Below are positions 54,393-64,000 of a stretch of DNA of 64,000 nucleotides, one piece after another (position 1 is the stretch's first letter; every line of letters starts with the position of its first letter). The position numbers and the translations under genes were made by a program. A model generated the notes under the pieces. That model saw only the letters and a list, made by a program, of their open reading frames with translations, had not been told where the DNA came from and did no database searches. The DNA is from Rhabdaerophilum sp. SD176 (GTDB taxonomy: Bacteria > Pseudomonadota > Alphaproteobacteria > Rhizobiales > Beijerinckiaceae), in contig NZ_JARJNS010000001.1 of NCBI RefSeq assembly GCF_030143245.1, positions 620,001 to 684,000 on the forward strand. The letters are read 5' to 3'.

Positions 54393-55352
54393 TCAACCGG
54401 CAAGGAGGGCATGAAGTTCTGCAATGGCCTGCCGGGTGGCGTCGCGCAAACCAGGATTCTGCCGGTCATGCCCCGCCCTTTCGACAACGACCAGCCGGGC
54501 CGCCGGCCATGCCAAGGCCAGCCTGTAGGCCGTCTCGAGGGGGGAACCAAGGTCCAGGCGCCCATGCACCAGAAAAGCCGGGAGATGGCTGATCTGCGCC
54601 GTTCCGGCCAGCAGCGCATCCTCTGCCAGCCACGCCGCGTGATGCCAGTAATGGACAACAAGACGCGCAAAGCCGAGCCGGTAACGCGGATCATCGAAAC
54701 GGACAGACCGGACATGCCCCGGCTCGGCCGAGAGAACCGCCTCCTCCCAGTCGGTCCAGGCGATGGCTGCCGCATCGTGCACAGTCGGATCCGGGTGGCG
54801 GAGCCGCTCCAGATAGCCACCGAGCACCTGATCGGGGTGCCCGACCTCGGGCACATGCGCGCAGAAGGCCGCGTGGGCTTCGGGGAGGTACCGTCCGACG
54901 CCATCGGTCATCCAGCGGATTTCCCGCCGCGTCGTGGTGGCGACAGCATAGAGCACCAAACCGGTCACACGGGTCGGATGTGCCTGCGCATAGGCCAGAG
55001 CCAGCGTCACGCCCCAGGATCCGGCAACGATCGCCCAGCGTTCGACACCGGCAAGGTGCCGCAAAGCCTCGATATCGGCGATCAGATCCTGCGTGGTATT
55101 GTTCTCCAGCGCCGCCACGCCATCGCCGGCATGGGGGCTGGACTGGCCACAGCCGCGCTGGTCGAATTGCCAGATCTGCCAGCATGCCGGATCGAACAGC
55201 CCCGGCATGCTGGCCGAGGAACCCGAACCCGGGCCACCGTGCAGAATCAGGACAGGCTCACCCGCCGGCTGTCCGTGCCGTTGCCAGAACAGGCTGTGCC
55301 CGCCGGAGACCGGCAAGAAGCCGGACACAGCTTTCTCGCCTTCAGGCGGCAT
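54393..55352 (-). CDS. pip: Prolyl aminopeptidase
   Basis: 319 residues. Alpha/beta hydrolase with HGGPGSGSS near residue 40, DQRGCGQS around 70 and the nucleophile GSWGVTLAL near residue 110; the His is in RAGHDRQN. These are the markers of proline iminopeptidase, which removes N-terminal proline. It overlaps the start of murI by 11 bp, so it is the downstream gene of a murI-pip pair. Confidence 0.9.
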   Translation of the reverse strand: MPPEGEKAVSGFLPVSGGHSLFWQRHGQPAGEPVLILHGGPGSGSSASMPGLFDPACWQIWQFDQRGCGQSSPHAGDGVAALENNTTQDLIADIEALRHLAGVERWAIVAGSWGVTLALAYAQAHPTRVTGLVLYAVATTTRREIRWMTDGVGRYLPEAHAAFCAHVPEVGHPDQVLGGYLERLRHPDPTVHDAAAIAWTDWEEAVLSAEPGHVRSVRFDDPRYRLGFARLVVHYWHHAAWLAEDALLAGTAQISHLPAFLVHGRLDLGSPLETAYRLALAWPAARLVVVERAGHDRQNPGLRDATRQAIAELHALLAG

Positions 55353-56100
55353 CCAGCAGCGCCTCCGGCGGGTTACCGGCCGTCATCACCATTCGCGCCG
55401 AGCCGGGGTTGTCGAGGGAGCTTTCCCCCAGCACCTGCACCACCCGGCGGGCAATGGCCGGGGCCGGGTCGATCCATTGGACCGGCCAGGGCGCGAGCGC
55501 TCCCAGTCGGTCGAGCAGCAGCGGATAATGCGTGCAGGCCAGTACCACCACATCGGTGCGCCGTCCCTCCGCCTCGACGAAGCAGGGCGCGATCTCGCCT
55601 GCAAGCGCCTCATCCGGCACCGCCTCGCCGCGCAGGGCCCGTTCGGCCAGACCGGCGAGCGCCCGGGAGCCAACCAGCGTCACCGCAACCCCTTGCGCGA
55701 AATCACGGATCAACTCGGCGGTGTAATCGCGGCTGACCGTACCCGGCGTGGCGAGAACCGAGATCATCCGGCTGCGTGTCGCGGCCGCTGCCGGCTTGAT
55801 CGCCGGGACGGTCCCGACAATCGGCATGGCATGCCGCGCCCGGAGCGGCGGCAGCACGAGCGTCGAGGCTGTGTTGCAAGCGATCACGATGGCATCGGCG
55901 GGAAAATCGGCCAGCGCATCGCCGATCACCGCTTCGACACGCGCCACCAGCGCCTCCGGCGCCAGCGCGCCATAGGGGAACAGCGCGTCATCGCCGAGAT
56001 AGAGATAATCGGCATCCGGCCGCACCTTCCGGATCTCGCGGAAGACCGTGAGACCACCGAGGCCGGAATCGAAAACGAGGATCTTCTGGCGCGTGGACAA
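55342..56100 (-). CDS. murI: Glutamate racemase
   Basis: 252 residues. FDSGLGGLTV at the start, the two catalytic cysteines in IACNTAS and LACTHYP, and the usual spacing are present. It makes D-glutamate for peptidoglycan. No ATG is available: the best start is TTG at 56100 (MSTRQKILVF); another TTG at 56157 would overlap the amine oxidase gene and add residues without homology. It follows the amine oxidase gene by 28 bp. Confidence 0.9.
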   Translation of the reverse strand: MSTRQKILVFDSGLGGLTVFREIRKVRPDADYLYLGDDALFPYGALAPEALVARVEAVIGDALADFPADAIVIACNTASTLVLPPLRARHAMPIVGTVPAIKPAAAATRSRMISVLATPGTVSRDYTAELIRDFAQGVAVTLVGSRALAGLAERALRGEAVPDEALAGEIAPCFVEAEGRRTDVVVLACTHYPLLLDRLGALAPWPVQWIDPAPAIARRVVQVLGESSLDNPGSARMVMTAGNPPEALLDAA

Positions 56101-56128
56101 GGGGCATCGGGCCTGTGACGATCTCTCG

Positions 56129-57484
56129 TCAATCGCGCCGAATCGTGCCCGTGGCAAGCCGGCGGGCCAGGTCGTCCACCGCGCGTTGCGCCGAGAGGGC
56201 GGCGCCGCCGGCCGTCATCGAGGCCGGCCCGGCATTCGCCTCGCCGGCCAGCCAGAGGCGGTCCCGCACGGGACGTTCCAGAACGCGCCGCGCCTCCATC
56301 CGGCCCGGCAGGGCGACGGAATAGGAGCCAAGGGCATGCTGATCGGCGCTCCAGCCGGCGAGCCGGCCCTGCGGCAGCCGCGTGCGTTGGGACTCGCCGA
56401 GAATGGCCACCAGCCGGTCGCGGATCGTCGAGACGGCGGTTGCCTCGCCGGCCTTCGCGAGGCTGCGCGCATAATCGCCGCCGAATGTCGCGACGATGAG
56501 CGGCCGGTCGAAGGGCCAGAACTCGAAATTCACAAGTTCGTCGCCATCACCCTGGTCAAAATACTGCGTCCAGGGGCTGAGGCCGAGCCGGTCGCCATCC
56601 ATCCGCAGCGCGACCTTGGTCATCGCCCCCATCCGCAGGCCGGACAGGGCGCGCTGCGTGTCTGCCGGCCAATCGGGCGTGATGCGGATGCCGCCGGCCT
56701 GCAGCACCCCGATCGAGACCGTCAGCAGCACGGCCCGCGCCGTCACCACCCCGCCAGGCACGGTCAGGCGGACGCCGGGTCCGGAAAGGTCGATCGCGGA
56801 AACGGGGCTGTTGAGCGCGATGTCCACCCCCTTCCCATGCGCCTCGAGCAGATGCCCATAGCCAGCGGGAAGAACGAGATCATCGCCCGAATCGAGCGCC
56901 TGGTAATCGCGGATCGACACATGTTCCGGATCCTCGCCGAGGGAGAGCAGGGTCAGCCCCCGTGCGGCCTCGAGCAGTTCCGGTGCATGGCGGCGCGCGG
57001 CCTCGGCGAAAGAGAGATCGGCATCGCGGCCCTCGCGTTCGAGTTCCATCGACAGACGCCCGAAGGCGCCGCGCCGCCGGCTGCGCTCTTCCGCCGGCAA
57101 GGGCTTGCCATGGCGGAACACGTTGAAGCCGCCCCAGAGCGTGTTGTCGTCGACCAGCTCGAATTTCTGGCGTTCGGCAATCTCGCGCCAGGGATTCCGT
57201 TCGGCGAAATGGATGTAGAAGGCCCCGGCCTCGAACCCGGCGCCGAGGCTCTCATCCGTATGGACACGGCCACCGATCCGGCCCTGCGCCTCGAAGATCC
57301 TCGCGGTAAGCTTCTTCTCCCGGGCCCGGTGCGCCGCGACAAGGCCGGCAGCGCCTGCCCCGACAATGGCGAGATCGAGATCGGCCCGAACCTGCGCACG
57401 AGCGGTCGCGGAAAGGACAGCCGGCGCAGCGATGCCTCCGGCAGCAAGAAGGGTTCCGGCAGTGAAATGGCGGCGCGAGATCAT
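56129..57484 (-). CDS. Tat-exported flavin amine oxidase-like protein
   Basis: 451 residues. The N-terminus SRRHFTAGTLLAAGG is a twin-arginine signal with a clear hydrophobic core. The Rossmann motif LAIVGAGAAGLVAAHRA begins near residue 38, GRIGGRVHTD follows, and the C-terminal FAD motif LWLAGEANAG ends the fold. This is the flavin monoamine oxidase family; the substrate (polyamine or other amine) is unknown. A hairpin overlaps its ribosome-binding site. Upstream of murI on the same strand. Confidence 0.87.
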   Translation of the reverse strand: MISRRHFTAGTLLAAGGIAAPAVLSATARAQVRADLDLAIVGAGAAGLVAAHRAREKKLTARIFEAQGRIGGRVHTDESLGAGFEAGAFYIHFAERNPWREIAERQKFELVDDNTLWGGFNVFRHGKPLPAEERSRRRGAFGRLSMELEREGRDADLSFAEAARRHAPELLEAARGLTLLSLGEDPEHVSIRDYQALDSGDDLVLPAGYGHLLEAHGKGVDIALNSPVSAIDLSGPGVRLTVPGGVVTARAVLLTVSIGVLQAGGIRITPDWPADTQRALSGLRMGAMTKVALRMDGDRLGLSPWTQYFDQGDGDELVNFEFWPFDRPLIVATFGGDYARSLAKAGEATAVSTIRDRLVAILGESQRTRLPQGRLAGWSADQHALGSYSVALPGRMEARRVLERPVRDRLWLAGEANAGPASMTAGGAALSAQRAVDDLARRLATGTIRRD

Positions 57485-57491
57485 GGCAGGC

Positions 57492-57519
57492 TCCTGAAGT
57501 CAGCCATAGGCCTTCAGGA
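57492..57519 (-). promoter_or_regulatory. Hairpin overlapping the amine oxidase ribosome-binding site
   Basis: TCCTGAAG and CTTCAGGA form a perfect 8-bp stem with a 12-base loop. On the minus strand the right arm contains the AGGA of the Shine-Dalgarno site for the gene starting at 57484. Pairing could limit translation. Confidence 0.35.
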
Positions 57520-57565
57520 ATACGGCCAGAAGTGGTCACTGGACCGGCCTCGCGCCGATCCCCGC

Positions 57566-58351
57566 TCACATTTCCGTGTTCGGATCGCCCCGGCGCGGCG
57601 CCGGTTTGCCGCGCTTGACCAGCCAGTCCACAGCCCCGCGAAGGGTGCGGATATCCTGCTCGCTCGGCTGCAACCGGTGGATGATGTTGCGCATGTTCCG
57701 CACCATTTGCGGGCGCTTGCTCTCCGGGAAGAAATAGCGCGCCCGTTCGAGATGGCCTTCGAGGAAATCGAAGAAGGACAGCAGGGTCTCGCGTGTGGCC
57801 GGCGGGCTCATTTCCGGCATGGCGAAGGGCGCGGCATCGCCCTCGGCCTGGCGGAACCATTCATAACCGGTCAGCAGCACCGCCTGCGCGAGATTCAGCG
57901 AGGCGAAGTCGCGGTTGACCGGAAAGGTGATGATCGTGCTGGCCAGGGCCACATCCTCGTTCTCGAGGCCGGTGCGTTCCGGCCCGAACAGGATGCCCAC
58001 CCGCTGCCCCTGGCCAATCCGCCCCCTCGCCTCCTCCATCGCCTGATGCGGCCCGAGCACCGGCTTGGCCTGCCCGCGCTCCCGCGCCGTGGTGGCATAG
58101 ACATGGTGCAGATCGGCAATGGCGCTCGGCAGGTCCGGGAAGAGCTGCGCCCGGTCGAGAATGGCCGTTGCGCCGGCTGCGGCCGAGACCGCGCCCTTCT
58201 TCATCCGCGTCTTCTGCGGCCAGCCATCCCGGGGGGCGACGAGCCGCATCTCCGTCAGGGAGAAATTCGCCATGGCCCGCGCACACATGCCGATATTTTC
58301 GGCAAGCTGCGGGCGGACGAGGATGATGACGGGGCGCGGGAGGTCGTTCAC
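57566..58351 (-). CDS. trmJ: tRNA (Cm32/Um32) methyltransferase, TrmJ family
   Basis: 261 residues of the SPOUT class. The N-terminal [20 protein letters not shown], the motif [14 protein letters not shown] (around residue 115) and [16 protein letters not shown] are typical of TrmJ. It methylates the 2'-hydroxyl of residue 32 in some tRNAs. The GTG start at 58351 follows AGGA and fits homologue lengths; a longer in-frame start at 58414 would add 21 residues without similarity. Confidence 0.9.
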   Translation of the reverse strand: MNDLPRPVIILVRPQLAENIGMCARAMANFSLTEMRLVAPRDGWPQKTRMKKGAVSAAAGATAILDRAQLFPDLPSAIADLHHVYATTARERGQAKPVLGPHQAMEEARGRIGQGQRVGILFGPERTGLENEDVALASTIITFPVNRDFASLNLAQAVLLTGYEWFRQAEGDAAPFAMPEMSPPATRETLLSFFDFLEGHLERARYFFPESKRPQMVRNMRNIIHRLQPSEQDIRTLRGAVDWLVKRGKPAPRRGDPNTEM

Positions 58352-58542
58352 ACCGGGATCCTGCAAAAAAGCGTGACAGGGCTGGCAGATGCCCCTCTCT
58401 CCGCCCTTCGTCAATCTTTGCCTCGAGGGAAAGCAGTGCTATAGCCCGCTCCGGTGCTTCGTCCGTTCCTGAGGGAGCGAAACAGATACAAAAAGACGAA
58501 TGCGACTTCCCGGTTTGTCCCTGCTCTGAAGGTCTGCTCACG

Positions 58543-59757
58543 ATGAAGAAAATCAAGGTCGCCAACCCGGTCGTCGAAATGGACGGCGATGAGATGACGC
58601 GGATCATCTGGGCCTTCATCAAGGAGAAGCTGATCCATCCCTACCTGGATATCGACCTGAAATATTATGATCTCTCGGTCGAGAACCGCGACGCGACGAA
58701 TGACCAGGTCACGATCGATTCCGCGGAAGCGACCAAAAAATACGGCGTCGCCGTGAAATGCGCGACCATCACGCCGGATGAGGCCCGCGTGAAAGAGTTC
58801 AACCTCAAGGAAATGTGGAAATCGCCGAACGGCACCATCCGCAATATCCTCGGCGGCACGATCTTCCGCGAGCCGATCATCTGCAAGAACGTGCCGCGCC
58901 TTGTGCCGGGCTGGACGCAGCCGATCGTCGTCGGCCGCCACGCCTATGGTGACCAGTATCGCGCCACCGATTTCAAGTTTCCCGGCAAGGGCACCCTCTC
59001 GATCCGGTTCGTCGGCGAGGATGGGCAGGTCATCGAGAAGGAAGTTTTCAAGGCGCCGGGCGCCGGCATCTCGCTCTCGATGTACAATCTCGACGAGTCG
59101 ATCCGCGATTTCGCCCGCGCCTCGTTCTCCTACGGCCTGCTGCGCAATTATCCCGTCTATCTCTCGACCAAGAACACCATTCTCAAGGTCTATGACGGTC
59201 GCTTCAAGGATATCTTCCAGGAAGTGTTCGACGCAGAATATGCCGCGCAGTTCAAGGAAAAGGGCCTGATCTACGAGCATCGCCTGATCGACGACATGGT
59301 CGCGTCTGCGTTGAAATGGTCCGGCGGCTATGTCTGGGCCTGCAAGAACTACGATGGCGACGTGCAGTCGGACGTTGTGGCCCAGGGCTTCGGCTCGCTC
59401 GGCCTGATGACCTCGGTGCTGATGACGCCGGATGGCAAGGTGGTGGAGGCCGAGGCCGCCCACGGCACCGTGACGCGCCATTACCGCGAACATCAGAAGG
59501 GCAAGGAAACCTCGACCAACTCGATCGCCTCGATCTTCGCCTGGACGCGCGGCCTCGCCCATCGCGCCAAGCTGGATGGCAACGAGGATCTGGCGAAGTT
59601 CTCCAAGACGCTCGAGAAGGTCTGCGTTGACACGGTCGAGGCCGGCCACATGACGAAGGATCTCGCGCTCCTCGTCGGAGCCGACCAGAAATGGCTCTCG
59701 ACCTCGGGCTTCCTCGACAAGGTCGACGAGAATCTCAAGAAGGCGATGGGCGCCTGA
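58543..59757 (+). CDS. icd: Isocitrate dehydrogenase (NADP-dependent)
   Basis: 404 residues, the eukaryote-type homodimeric IDH found in alphaproteobacteria. The start [20 protein letters not shown] is conserved, as are the substrate-binding SPNGTIRN, the metal-binding YDGRFKDIF and DDMVA stretches and the [12 protein letters not shown] region. It makes 2-oxoglutarate in the TCA cycle. Followed by a strong terminator. Confidence 0.97.
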   Translation: MKKIKVANPVVEMDGDEMTRIIWAFIKEKLIHPYLDIDLKYYDLSVENRDATNDQVTIDSAEATKKYGVAVKCATITPDEARVKEFNLKEMWKSPNGTIRNILGGTIFREPIICKNVPRLVPGWTQPIVVGRHAYGDQYRATDFKFPGKGTLSIRFVGEDGQVIEKEVFKAPGAGISLSMYNLDESIRDFARASFSYGLLRNYPVYLSTKNTILKVYDGRFKDIFQEVFDAEYAAQFKEKGLIYEHRLIDDMVASALKWSGGYVWACKNYDGDVQSDVVAQGFGSLGLMTSVLMTPDGKVVEAEAAHGTVTRHYREHQKGKETSTNSIASIFAWTRGLAHRAKLDGNEDLAKFSKTLEKVCVDTVEAGHMTKDLALLVGADQKWLSTSGFLDKVDENLKKAMGA

Positions 59758-59781
59758 TCGCGCCTGCCTGACGGATGAAAA

Positions 59782-59803
59782 GGGGCCTCGCGGCCCCTTT
59801 TTT
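59782..59803 (+). terminator. Terminator after icd
   Basis: A 6-bp GGGGCC/GGCCCC stem (extended by A-T pairs) with a 4-base loop is followed by six T residues. Confidence 0.85.
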
Positions 59804-59828
59804 GTTGGCGGGACGGCCCCGCCCCCTG

Positions 59829-59915
59829 GTCATGCCCGCCCTTGGGGCGGGCATCCACGACTTCAGACCCGCAGGAAAGCCAGTCGTGGATGGCCGGGAC
59901 AGGCCCGGCCATGAC
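59829..59915. repeat. Palindromic intergenic repeat (MAGxVPAIHD-type)
   Basis: 87 bp with inverted ends (GTCATG ... CATGAC) and two internal hairpins: GCCCGCC/GGCGGGC on the left and GGCCGGG/CCCGGCC on the right. The two halves are imperfect inverted copies of each other, sharing CATCCACGACT. Reading across it gives a spurious peptide beginning MAGPVPAIHD, a mark of repeats widespread in rhizobial genomes. It lies between icd and the thioesterase gene. The origin is probably a non-autonomous mobile repeat. Confidence 0.75.
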
Positions 59916-60021
59916 AAGGAAGCGAAGGCGATGGACACAAGAATCCCGGTCACTCCGCTTGCAGGGCCGCTCGGGCCCCCTAGACTGCCGGATCCTGTCT
60001 CCAGCCTTCCGGATCCTGCCC

Positions 60022-60471
60022 GTGACGTCACCGCCCGCCCGCTCCGATTTTCCCTTCTTCTTCCCGTTCCGCGTCCGTTATTCAGAGATCGACGGCCAGA
60101 GGGTGGCCTACAACGCCCATTATCTGACCTGGTTCGACACGGCGATCTTCGAGTTCTACCGCGCCATCGGCTATGACCAGACGCGCGAGGCCGAAGACCT
60201 GCAGGAGGATTGGCATGTCGTGCGGGCGCTCGTCGAATACCGTGCGCCGCTGCTCTACGATCAGGCCTTCGAGGTCGGCGTTCGCGTCGCACGGATGGGC
60301 CGCTCCAGCCTGACCTATGCGCTCGCCATCTTCCCGCTGGGCGAGGACAGGCTGCTGACAACCGGCGAGGTGGTGCAGGTCTATACCGATCAGAAAAGCC
60401 ATCGCGCCACCGCCATTCCGGAGCGTGTCCGCAATCTCTATCGCGCTTTCGCGCCCTTTCCCGAGGGATGA
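60022..60471 (+). CDS. Acyl-CoA thioesterase (hotdog fold)
   Basis: 149 residues. The hotdog signature FRVRYSEIDGQRVAYNAHYLTWFDTA (residues about 17-42) matches the 4-hydroxybenzoyl-CoA thioesterase/YbgC group, with the catalytic Asp in EID. Start is GTG at 60022, just before the domain; the ribosome-binding site is weak, and longer starts would run through the palindromic repeat. The substrate is unknown. Confidence 0.8.
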   Translation: MTSPPARSDFPFFFPFRVRYSEIDGQRVAYNAHYLTWFDTAIFEFYRAIGYDQTREAEDLQEDWHVVRALVEYRAPLLYDQAFEVGVRVARMGRSSLTYALAIFPLGEDRLLTTGEVVQVYTDQKSHRATAIPERVRNLYRAFAPFPEG

Positions 60472-60531
60472 TGCACAGCACCGTGCGCTGGCGCACTTGT
60501 TGCCGCAGGACGCGCTGTAGAGAATGCCCCG

Positions 60532-61623
60532 ATGAATGCTGACGCCCGATTCTCCCCCCGCGATCTTGACGCTGCTGTCGAGGCCGGCCTGCTCGAACCC
60601 GTTGCCGCAGAGCGCCTCAAGGGCTTCCTCGCCGGGCGGGCGCCCGCCCCGGCCGCCAGCGCCCTGCCAGCCGCGCGTTCGCGCTTCGATCTGACCCATG
60701 TGCTCTGGTATGCCGGCGCGCTCATCATCATGAGCGCCATGGGCCTGTTCTCCACCCTCGCCTTCTCGGCCATGGGCGGCGCGGGCCTTGCGGTGACCGG
60801 CCTGATCTACGGGCTCGGCCTTTGGGCCGGCGGGCACCGCCTCTGGCAGCGCGAGGAGACGCGCACCCCCGGCGGCCTGCTGATCGCCGCCGCCCTGTCC
60901 ATGGTGCCCTTGATTGTCTTTGGCGTGCAGAGCGCGGCCGATATCTGGCCTGGCTCATCCGCGCCCGGGCAATACCGCTCGTTCTTCCACTATATCAAGG
61001 CGGGCTGGATCCCGATGGAACTGGCGACGCTCGTCGTCAGCCTCCTCGCCCTCCGGCGTTACCCGTTCACCTTCATCGCCTTCCCGGCGGCCGTCTGCCT
61101 CTGGTTCCTGTCGATGGATCTCGCGGCCTGGATCGCGGAGGAACAGAGCTTCAACTACACATTGCGCCGGCAGGTCTCGCTCGCATTCGGGCTGGTGCTG
61201 TTGGTTGCCACCTGGGCGAGCGAGCTGAAGGCCCGGCGCTCAGATTACGGCTTCTGGTTGCACCTTGTCGCTGCAGTCACGCTCTGGGGCGGCCTCACCT
61301 TCCAGTCCTCCGGCAGCGAATGGGGCAAGTTTGTCTATTGCCTGATCAATATCGGGCTGATCGGCCTGGCCATTTTCCTCGGGCGGCGCGTCTACTCGGT
61401 CTTCGGCGTGATCGGGGTGATGGTCTATCTCGGCCATCTCGCCTACGGCGTGTTCAAGGACTCGCTGCTGTTTCCCTTCGCGCTCTCGGCCATGGGGCTG
61501 GTCATGGTCGGGCTCGGCATTGCCTATGCCCGGCGCCGCGTGGCGATCCAGCACTGGGTGGAAGCCCGGTTGCCTGCCGGCACGCAGAGCCTGCGCCCGT
61601 TTCACGCCCGCCGGCAGGATTGA
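60532..61623 (+). CDS. Multipass membrane protein (DUF2157-like)
   Basis: 363 residues. An N-terminal soluble part (about 1-50, FSPRDLDAAVEAGLL) is followed by eight or nine membrane segments. Such an arrangement is seen in DUF2157 proteins; I am not sure this one is a member. Function unknown. It is downstream of the thioesterase gene by 60 bp and convergent with alaS. Confidence 0.65.
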   Translation: MNADARFSPRDLDAAVEAGLLEPVAAERLKGFLAGRAPAPAASALPAARSRFDLTHVLWYAGALIIMSAMGLFSTLAFSAMGGAGLAVTGLIYGLGLWAGGHRLWQREETRTPGGLLIAAALSMVPLIVFGVQSAADIWPGSSAPGQYRSFFHYIKAGWIPMELATLVVSLLALRRYPFTFIAFPAAVCLWFLSMDLAAWIAEEQSFNYTLRRQVSLAFGLVLLVATWASELKARRSDYGFWLHLVAAVTLWGGLTFQSSGSEWGKFVYCLINIGLIGLAIFLGRRVYSVFGVIGVMVYLGHLAYGVFKDSLLFPFALSAMGLVMVGLGIAYARRRVAIQHWVEARLPAGTQSLRPFHARRQD

Positions 61624-61710
61624 AGGCACCCTCTCAGGAGCCGACCCCGGCATGGAGTCGGCGCCGAATCCGGATCAACCGATGGCGGGGAGCCCCCCGA
61701 CCGGCCGGCC

Positions 61711-64000
61711 TCAGCCGACAGCAGCCAGACGGCTGGCAATCGCCTGCAGGGCTTCCGGCAGCTTGCCGCCATCCGGCCCGCCGGCCTGGGCCATGTCCGG
61801 CCGGCCACCGCCACCCTTGCCACCCAGGATTTCCGATGCCGTGCGGACAAGATCAACCGCATTGACCTTGCCGGCGAGATCCTCGGTCACAGCCACAACG
61901 ATCCCGGCGCGCTGGTCCTCGCCCACCACGCCGAGCGCGATCACGCCCGAGCCGATTTTCGCCTTGTGTTGGTCGGCAAGGCCCTTGAGATCCTTCACCT
62001 CGACGCCCTCGACCTGCTTGCCGAGATAGGCGAAGGCCCCGATCTGCTGCGGTGCATCCGCTGCCTCGCCCCCGCCCATGGCCAGCTTGCGCCGGGTTTC
62101 GGCAAGATCACGCTCGAGCTTGCGGCGCTCCTCGGCGATCTGGACGACGCGGCCCGGCGCCTCTTCGACGCCGACCTTGAGGCTGGCCGCGATATCCCGC
62201 AGGCGCTCGCGCTCGGCATTGAGATGCCGCCGCGCCGCCATGCCGGTCAGCGCCTCGATCCGGCGAACACCGGCCGAAACCGCACCCTCGCCGACAATCG
62301 AGACAAGACCGATATCGCCGGTCCGGCCGACATGGGTGCCGCCGCACAGTTCGATCGAATAGGCCCGGCCATCCGTCTCCAGACCCATCGACACAACGCG
62401 GACCTCGTCGCCGTATTTCTCGCCGAACAGCGCGCGCGCGCCCGAATTGATCGCCTCGTCCACGGCCATCAGCCGGGTCACGACCGGGCTGTTCTGCAGG
62501 ATGATCTGGTTGGCGCGATCCTCGACCTGAATGAGTTCATCGCCGAGGATCGGCTTGGGATGCGAGATATCGAAGCGCAACCGCTCCGGCTCAACCAGCG
62601 AGCCCTTCTGCGCGACATGGTCGCCCAGAACCTGACGAAGCGCCTCATGGAGCAGATGCGTCGCGGAATGATTGGCGCGGATCGCGCCCCTGCGGGCGGA
62701 ATCGACGGTCAGCACGGCTGCGGCGCCGACCTTGACCACGCCCTCCTCGACACGGCCCTGATGCACGAAGACATCCCCGGCGCGCTTGATCGTATCGGTC
62801 ACGCGGAAACGGAAACCCTCACCGGCAATCACGCCTTCATCGCCGACCTGCCCGCCGGATTCGCCATAGAACGGCGTCTGGTTGAGAACAAGCGCACCCT
62901 CGCCCGTCAGGCTGTCCACCTGCCGGCCACTCTGGACAAGCGCGGTGACCACGCCCTCGGCCTGCTCGGTCTCGTACCCGAGAAACTCGGTGGCACCGAC
63001 AACCTCGCGCACCGCAAACCAGATCGTCTCGCTCGCCGCATCGCCCGAGCCAGCCCAGGCCGCACGGGCCTCCGCCTTCTGCCGCGCCATGGCCGCATTG
63101 AACCCGTCGAGATCGACGCCGATGCCGCGGGCACGCAACGCATCCTGCGTCAGATCAAGCGGGAAACCGAACGTGTCGTACAGGCGGAACGCGGTCTCGC
63201 CCGAAAGCTTCTGCCCGGATCCCAGCGACGACGTCTCGCTTTCCAGAAGGCCAAGCCCGCGCTCCAGCGTCTTGCGGAACCGGCTCTCCTCGAGTTTCAG
63301 CGTTTCGGTGATCAGGCCCTCGGCCCGCACCAGTTCCGGATAGGCCTGGCCCATTTCGCGCACCAAGGCAGGAACCAGCCGGTACATCAGCGGATCTTTC
63401 GCGCCAAGCAACTGCGCATGCCGCATGCCGCGCCGCATGATCCGGCGGAGCACATAGCCGCGCCCCTCATTCGAGGGCAGCACGCCATCCGCCACCAGGA
63501 AGCTCGAGGCGCGGAGGTGGTCGGCGATCACGCGATGGCTCGCCCCCTGCGGTCCGTCCGGATCGACCGAGACAAGATCCGCCACCGCCCGGACGAGGCT
63601 GCGCATCAGGTCGGTGCGGTAATTGTCATGCGTGCCCTGTAGCACGGCCGCGATCCGCTCAAGCCCCATGCCGGTATCGATCGAGGGCTTCGGCAGGCGG
63701 ATCCGCTCGCCGCCTGGCAATTGCTCGAACTGCATGAAAACGAGATTCCAGATCTCGATGAACCGGTCACCATCCTGGTCAGGCGAGCCGGGCGGGCCAC
63801 CGGGAATATGCGGACCGTGATCGTAGAAGATTTCCGAACAGGGACCACAGGGCCCTGTATCGCCCATCGCCCAGAAATTGTCGGAGGTCGCGATGCGGAT
63901 GATCCGCTCGTCCGGCAGGCCCGCGATTTTCTTCCAAAGGCCGAAGGCTTCGTCATCCTCGTGATAGACTGTAACGCTGAGCTTGTCTTTGGAAAGGCCG
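61711..64000 (-). CDS. alaS: Alanine--tRNA ligase, N-terminus outside the window
   Basis: The last ~763 residues of AlaS. Visible in order: the end of the catalytic domain with [16 protein letters not shown], the tRNA-recognition part, the editing domain with [16 protein letters not shown] and the zinc-binding [13 protein letters not shown], and the C-Ala domain ending [20 protein letters not shown]. It charges tRNA-Ala and clears misacylated Ser or Gly. The reading frame is open to the last base of the window, so only the start (roughly 120 residues) is missing. No internal stop. Confidence 0.97.
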   Translation of the reverse strand, partial: GLSKDKLSVTVYHEDDEAFGLWKKIAGLPDERIIRIATSDNFWAMGDTGPCGPCSEIFYDHGPHIPGGPPGSPDQDGDRFIEIWNLVFMQFEQLPGGERIRLPKPSIDTGMGLERIAAVLQGTHDNYRTDLMRSLVRAVADLVSVDPDGPQGASHRVIADHLRASSFLVADGVLPSNEGRGYVLRRIMRRGMRHAQLLGAKDPLMYRLVPALVREMGQAYPELVRAEGLITETLKLEESRFRKTLERGLGLLESETSSLGSGQKLSGETAFRLYDTFGFPLDLTQDALRARGIGVDLDGFNAAMARQKAEARAAWAGSGDAASETIWFAVREVVGATEFLGYETEQAEGVVTALVQSGRQVDSLTGEGALVLNQTPFYGESGGQVGDEGVIAGEGFRFRVTDTIKRAGDVFVHQGRVEEGVVKVGAAAVLTVDSARRGAIRANHSATHLLHEALRQVLGDHVAQKGSLVEPERLRFDISHPKPILGDELIQVEDRANQIILQNSPVVTRLMAVDEAINSGARALFGEKYGDEVRVVSMGLETDGRAYSIELCGGTHVGRTGDIGLVSIVGEGAVSAGVRRIEALTGMAARRHLNAERERLRDIAASLKVGVEEAPGRVVQIAEERRKLERDLAETRRKLAMGGGEAADAPQQIGAFAYLGKQVEGVEVKDLKGLADQHKAKIGSGVIALGVVGEDQRAGIVVAVTEDLAGKVNAVDLVRTASEILGGKGGGGRPDMAQAGGPDGGKLPEALQAIASRLAAVG

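Noticed and set aside
55342-56157. Longer MurI starting from TTG at 56157
   Set aside because: The extra 19 residues have no similarity and would overlap the amine oxidase gene; the TTG at 56100 fits the conserved N-terminus better.
59493-59912. Minus-strand peptide beginning MAGPVPAIHD
   Set aside because: This is the usual spurious translation of the palindromic repeat running into the antisense of icd.

Overview
The window is a high-GC chromosomal segment of an alphaproteobacterium, most likely Hyphomicrobiales (Rhizobiales). The evidence is the gene families present: a bacterial transglutaminase-like cysteine peptidase, the DUF3126/cysE pair, a PAS_5 protein, several PilZ proteins, an NDUFS6-like zinc-finger protein, a small membrane protein typical of rhizobial liv operons, and a palindromic intergenic repeat of the kind common in Bradyrhizobium and Bosea relatives. 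I cannot fix the genus. I see no prophage, transposase, integrase or CRISPR array; this reads as ordinary chromosome with several accessory catabolic modules.

Layout. 0-9.8 kb: PAS_5 and PilZ proteins, a periplasmic BTLCP peptidase, a gamma-carbonic-anhydrase-like protein, cysE with DUF3126, an FAD monooxygenase, an EamA transporter, a second PilZ protein and tRNA-Leu(UAA). 9.9-15.5 kb: an Aas-type acyl-ACP synthetase domain, gpt, a CinA-like molybdopterin-binding protein with an FkbM methyltransferase, then map-radC. 15.6-19.5 kb: a membrane GGDEF-EAL protein, an ExoD-family protein and a BcsS-like exported protein, probably linked to exopolysaccharide and c-di-GMP. 19.5-21.9 kb: an iron-sulfur (PhrB-type) photolyase, a DUF2256 protein and an SDR without its catalytic tyrosine.

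22-32.1 kb holds a molybdenum-hydroxylase cluster. On the minus strand coxS-coxL-coxM encode a form II (CO-dehydrogenase-like) enzyme. They are followed by a maturation operon chained by 4-bp overlaps: LysE exporter, MoxR ATPase, NTF2-like protein, VWA protein (CoxE-like), XdhC N-terminal domain, XdhC C-terminal domain, and a molybdopterin-binding/MocA-like fusion. The active-site loop is AYRGAGR, so the substrate is probably not CO. The NTF2-like protein wedged between MoxR and CoxE is the least explained part.

32.4-43.4 kb: a PcaD-like lactonase overlapping a non-canonical SDR, a flavin reductase, a two-subunit aconitase-X enzyme (cis-3-hydroxy-L-proline dehydratase type), a 4-hydroxyproline-2-epimerase-type racemase, and a complete liv-type ABC transporter (permeases, ATPases, small membrane protein, binding protein). 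Together these suggest uptake and breakdown of hydroxyproline or related amino acids. A DadA-like dehydrogenase at 46.6-47.9 kb could supply the next oxidation.

43.5-64 kb is mainly housekeeping: ccdA, a P1 peptidase, a BASS-family transporter, rpe, purB, a Tat-exported MBL hydrolase, rpsD, prolyl aminopeptidase, murI, a Tat-exported amine oxidase, trmJ, icd, a thioesterase, and alaS, which runs off the right edge without its N-terminus.
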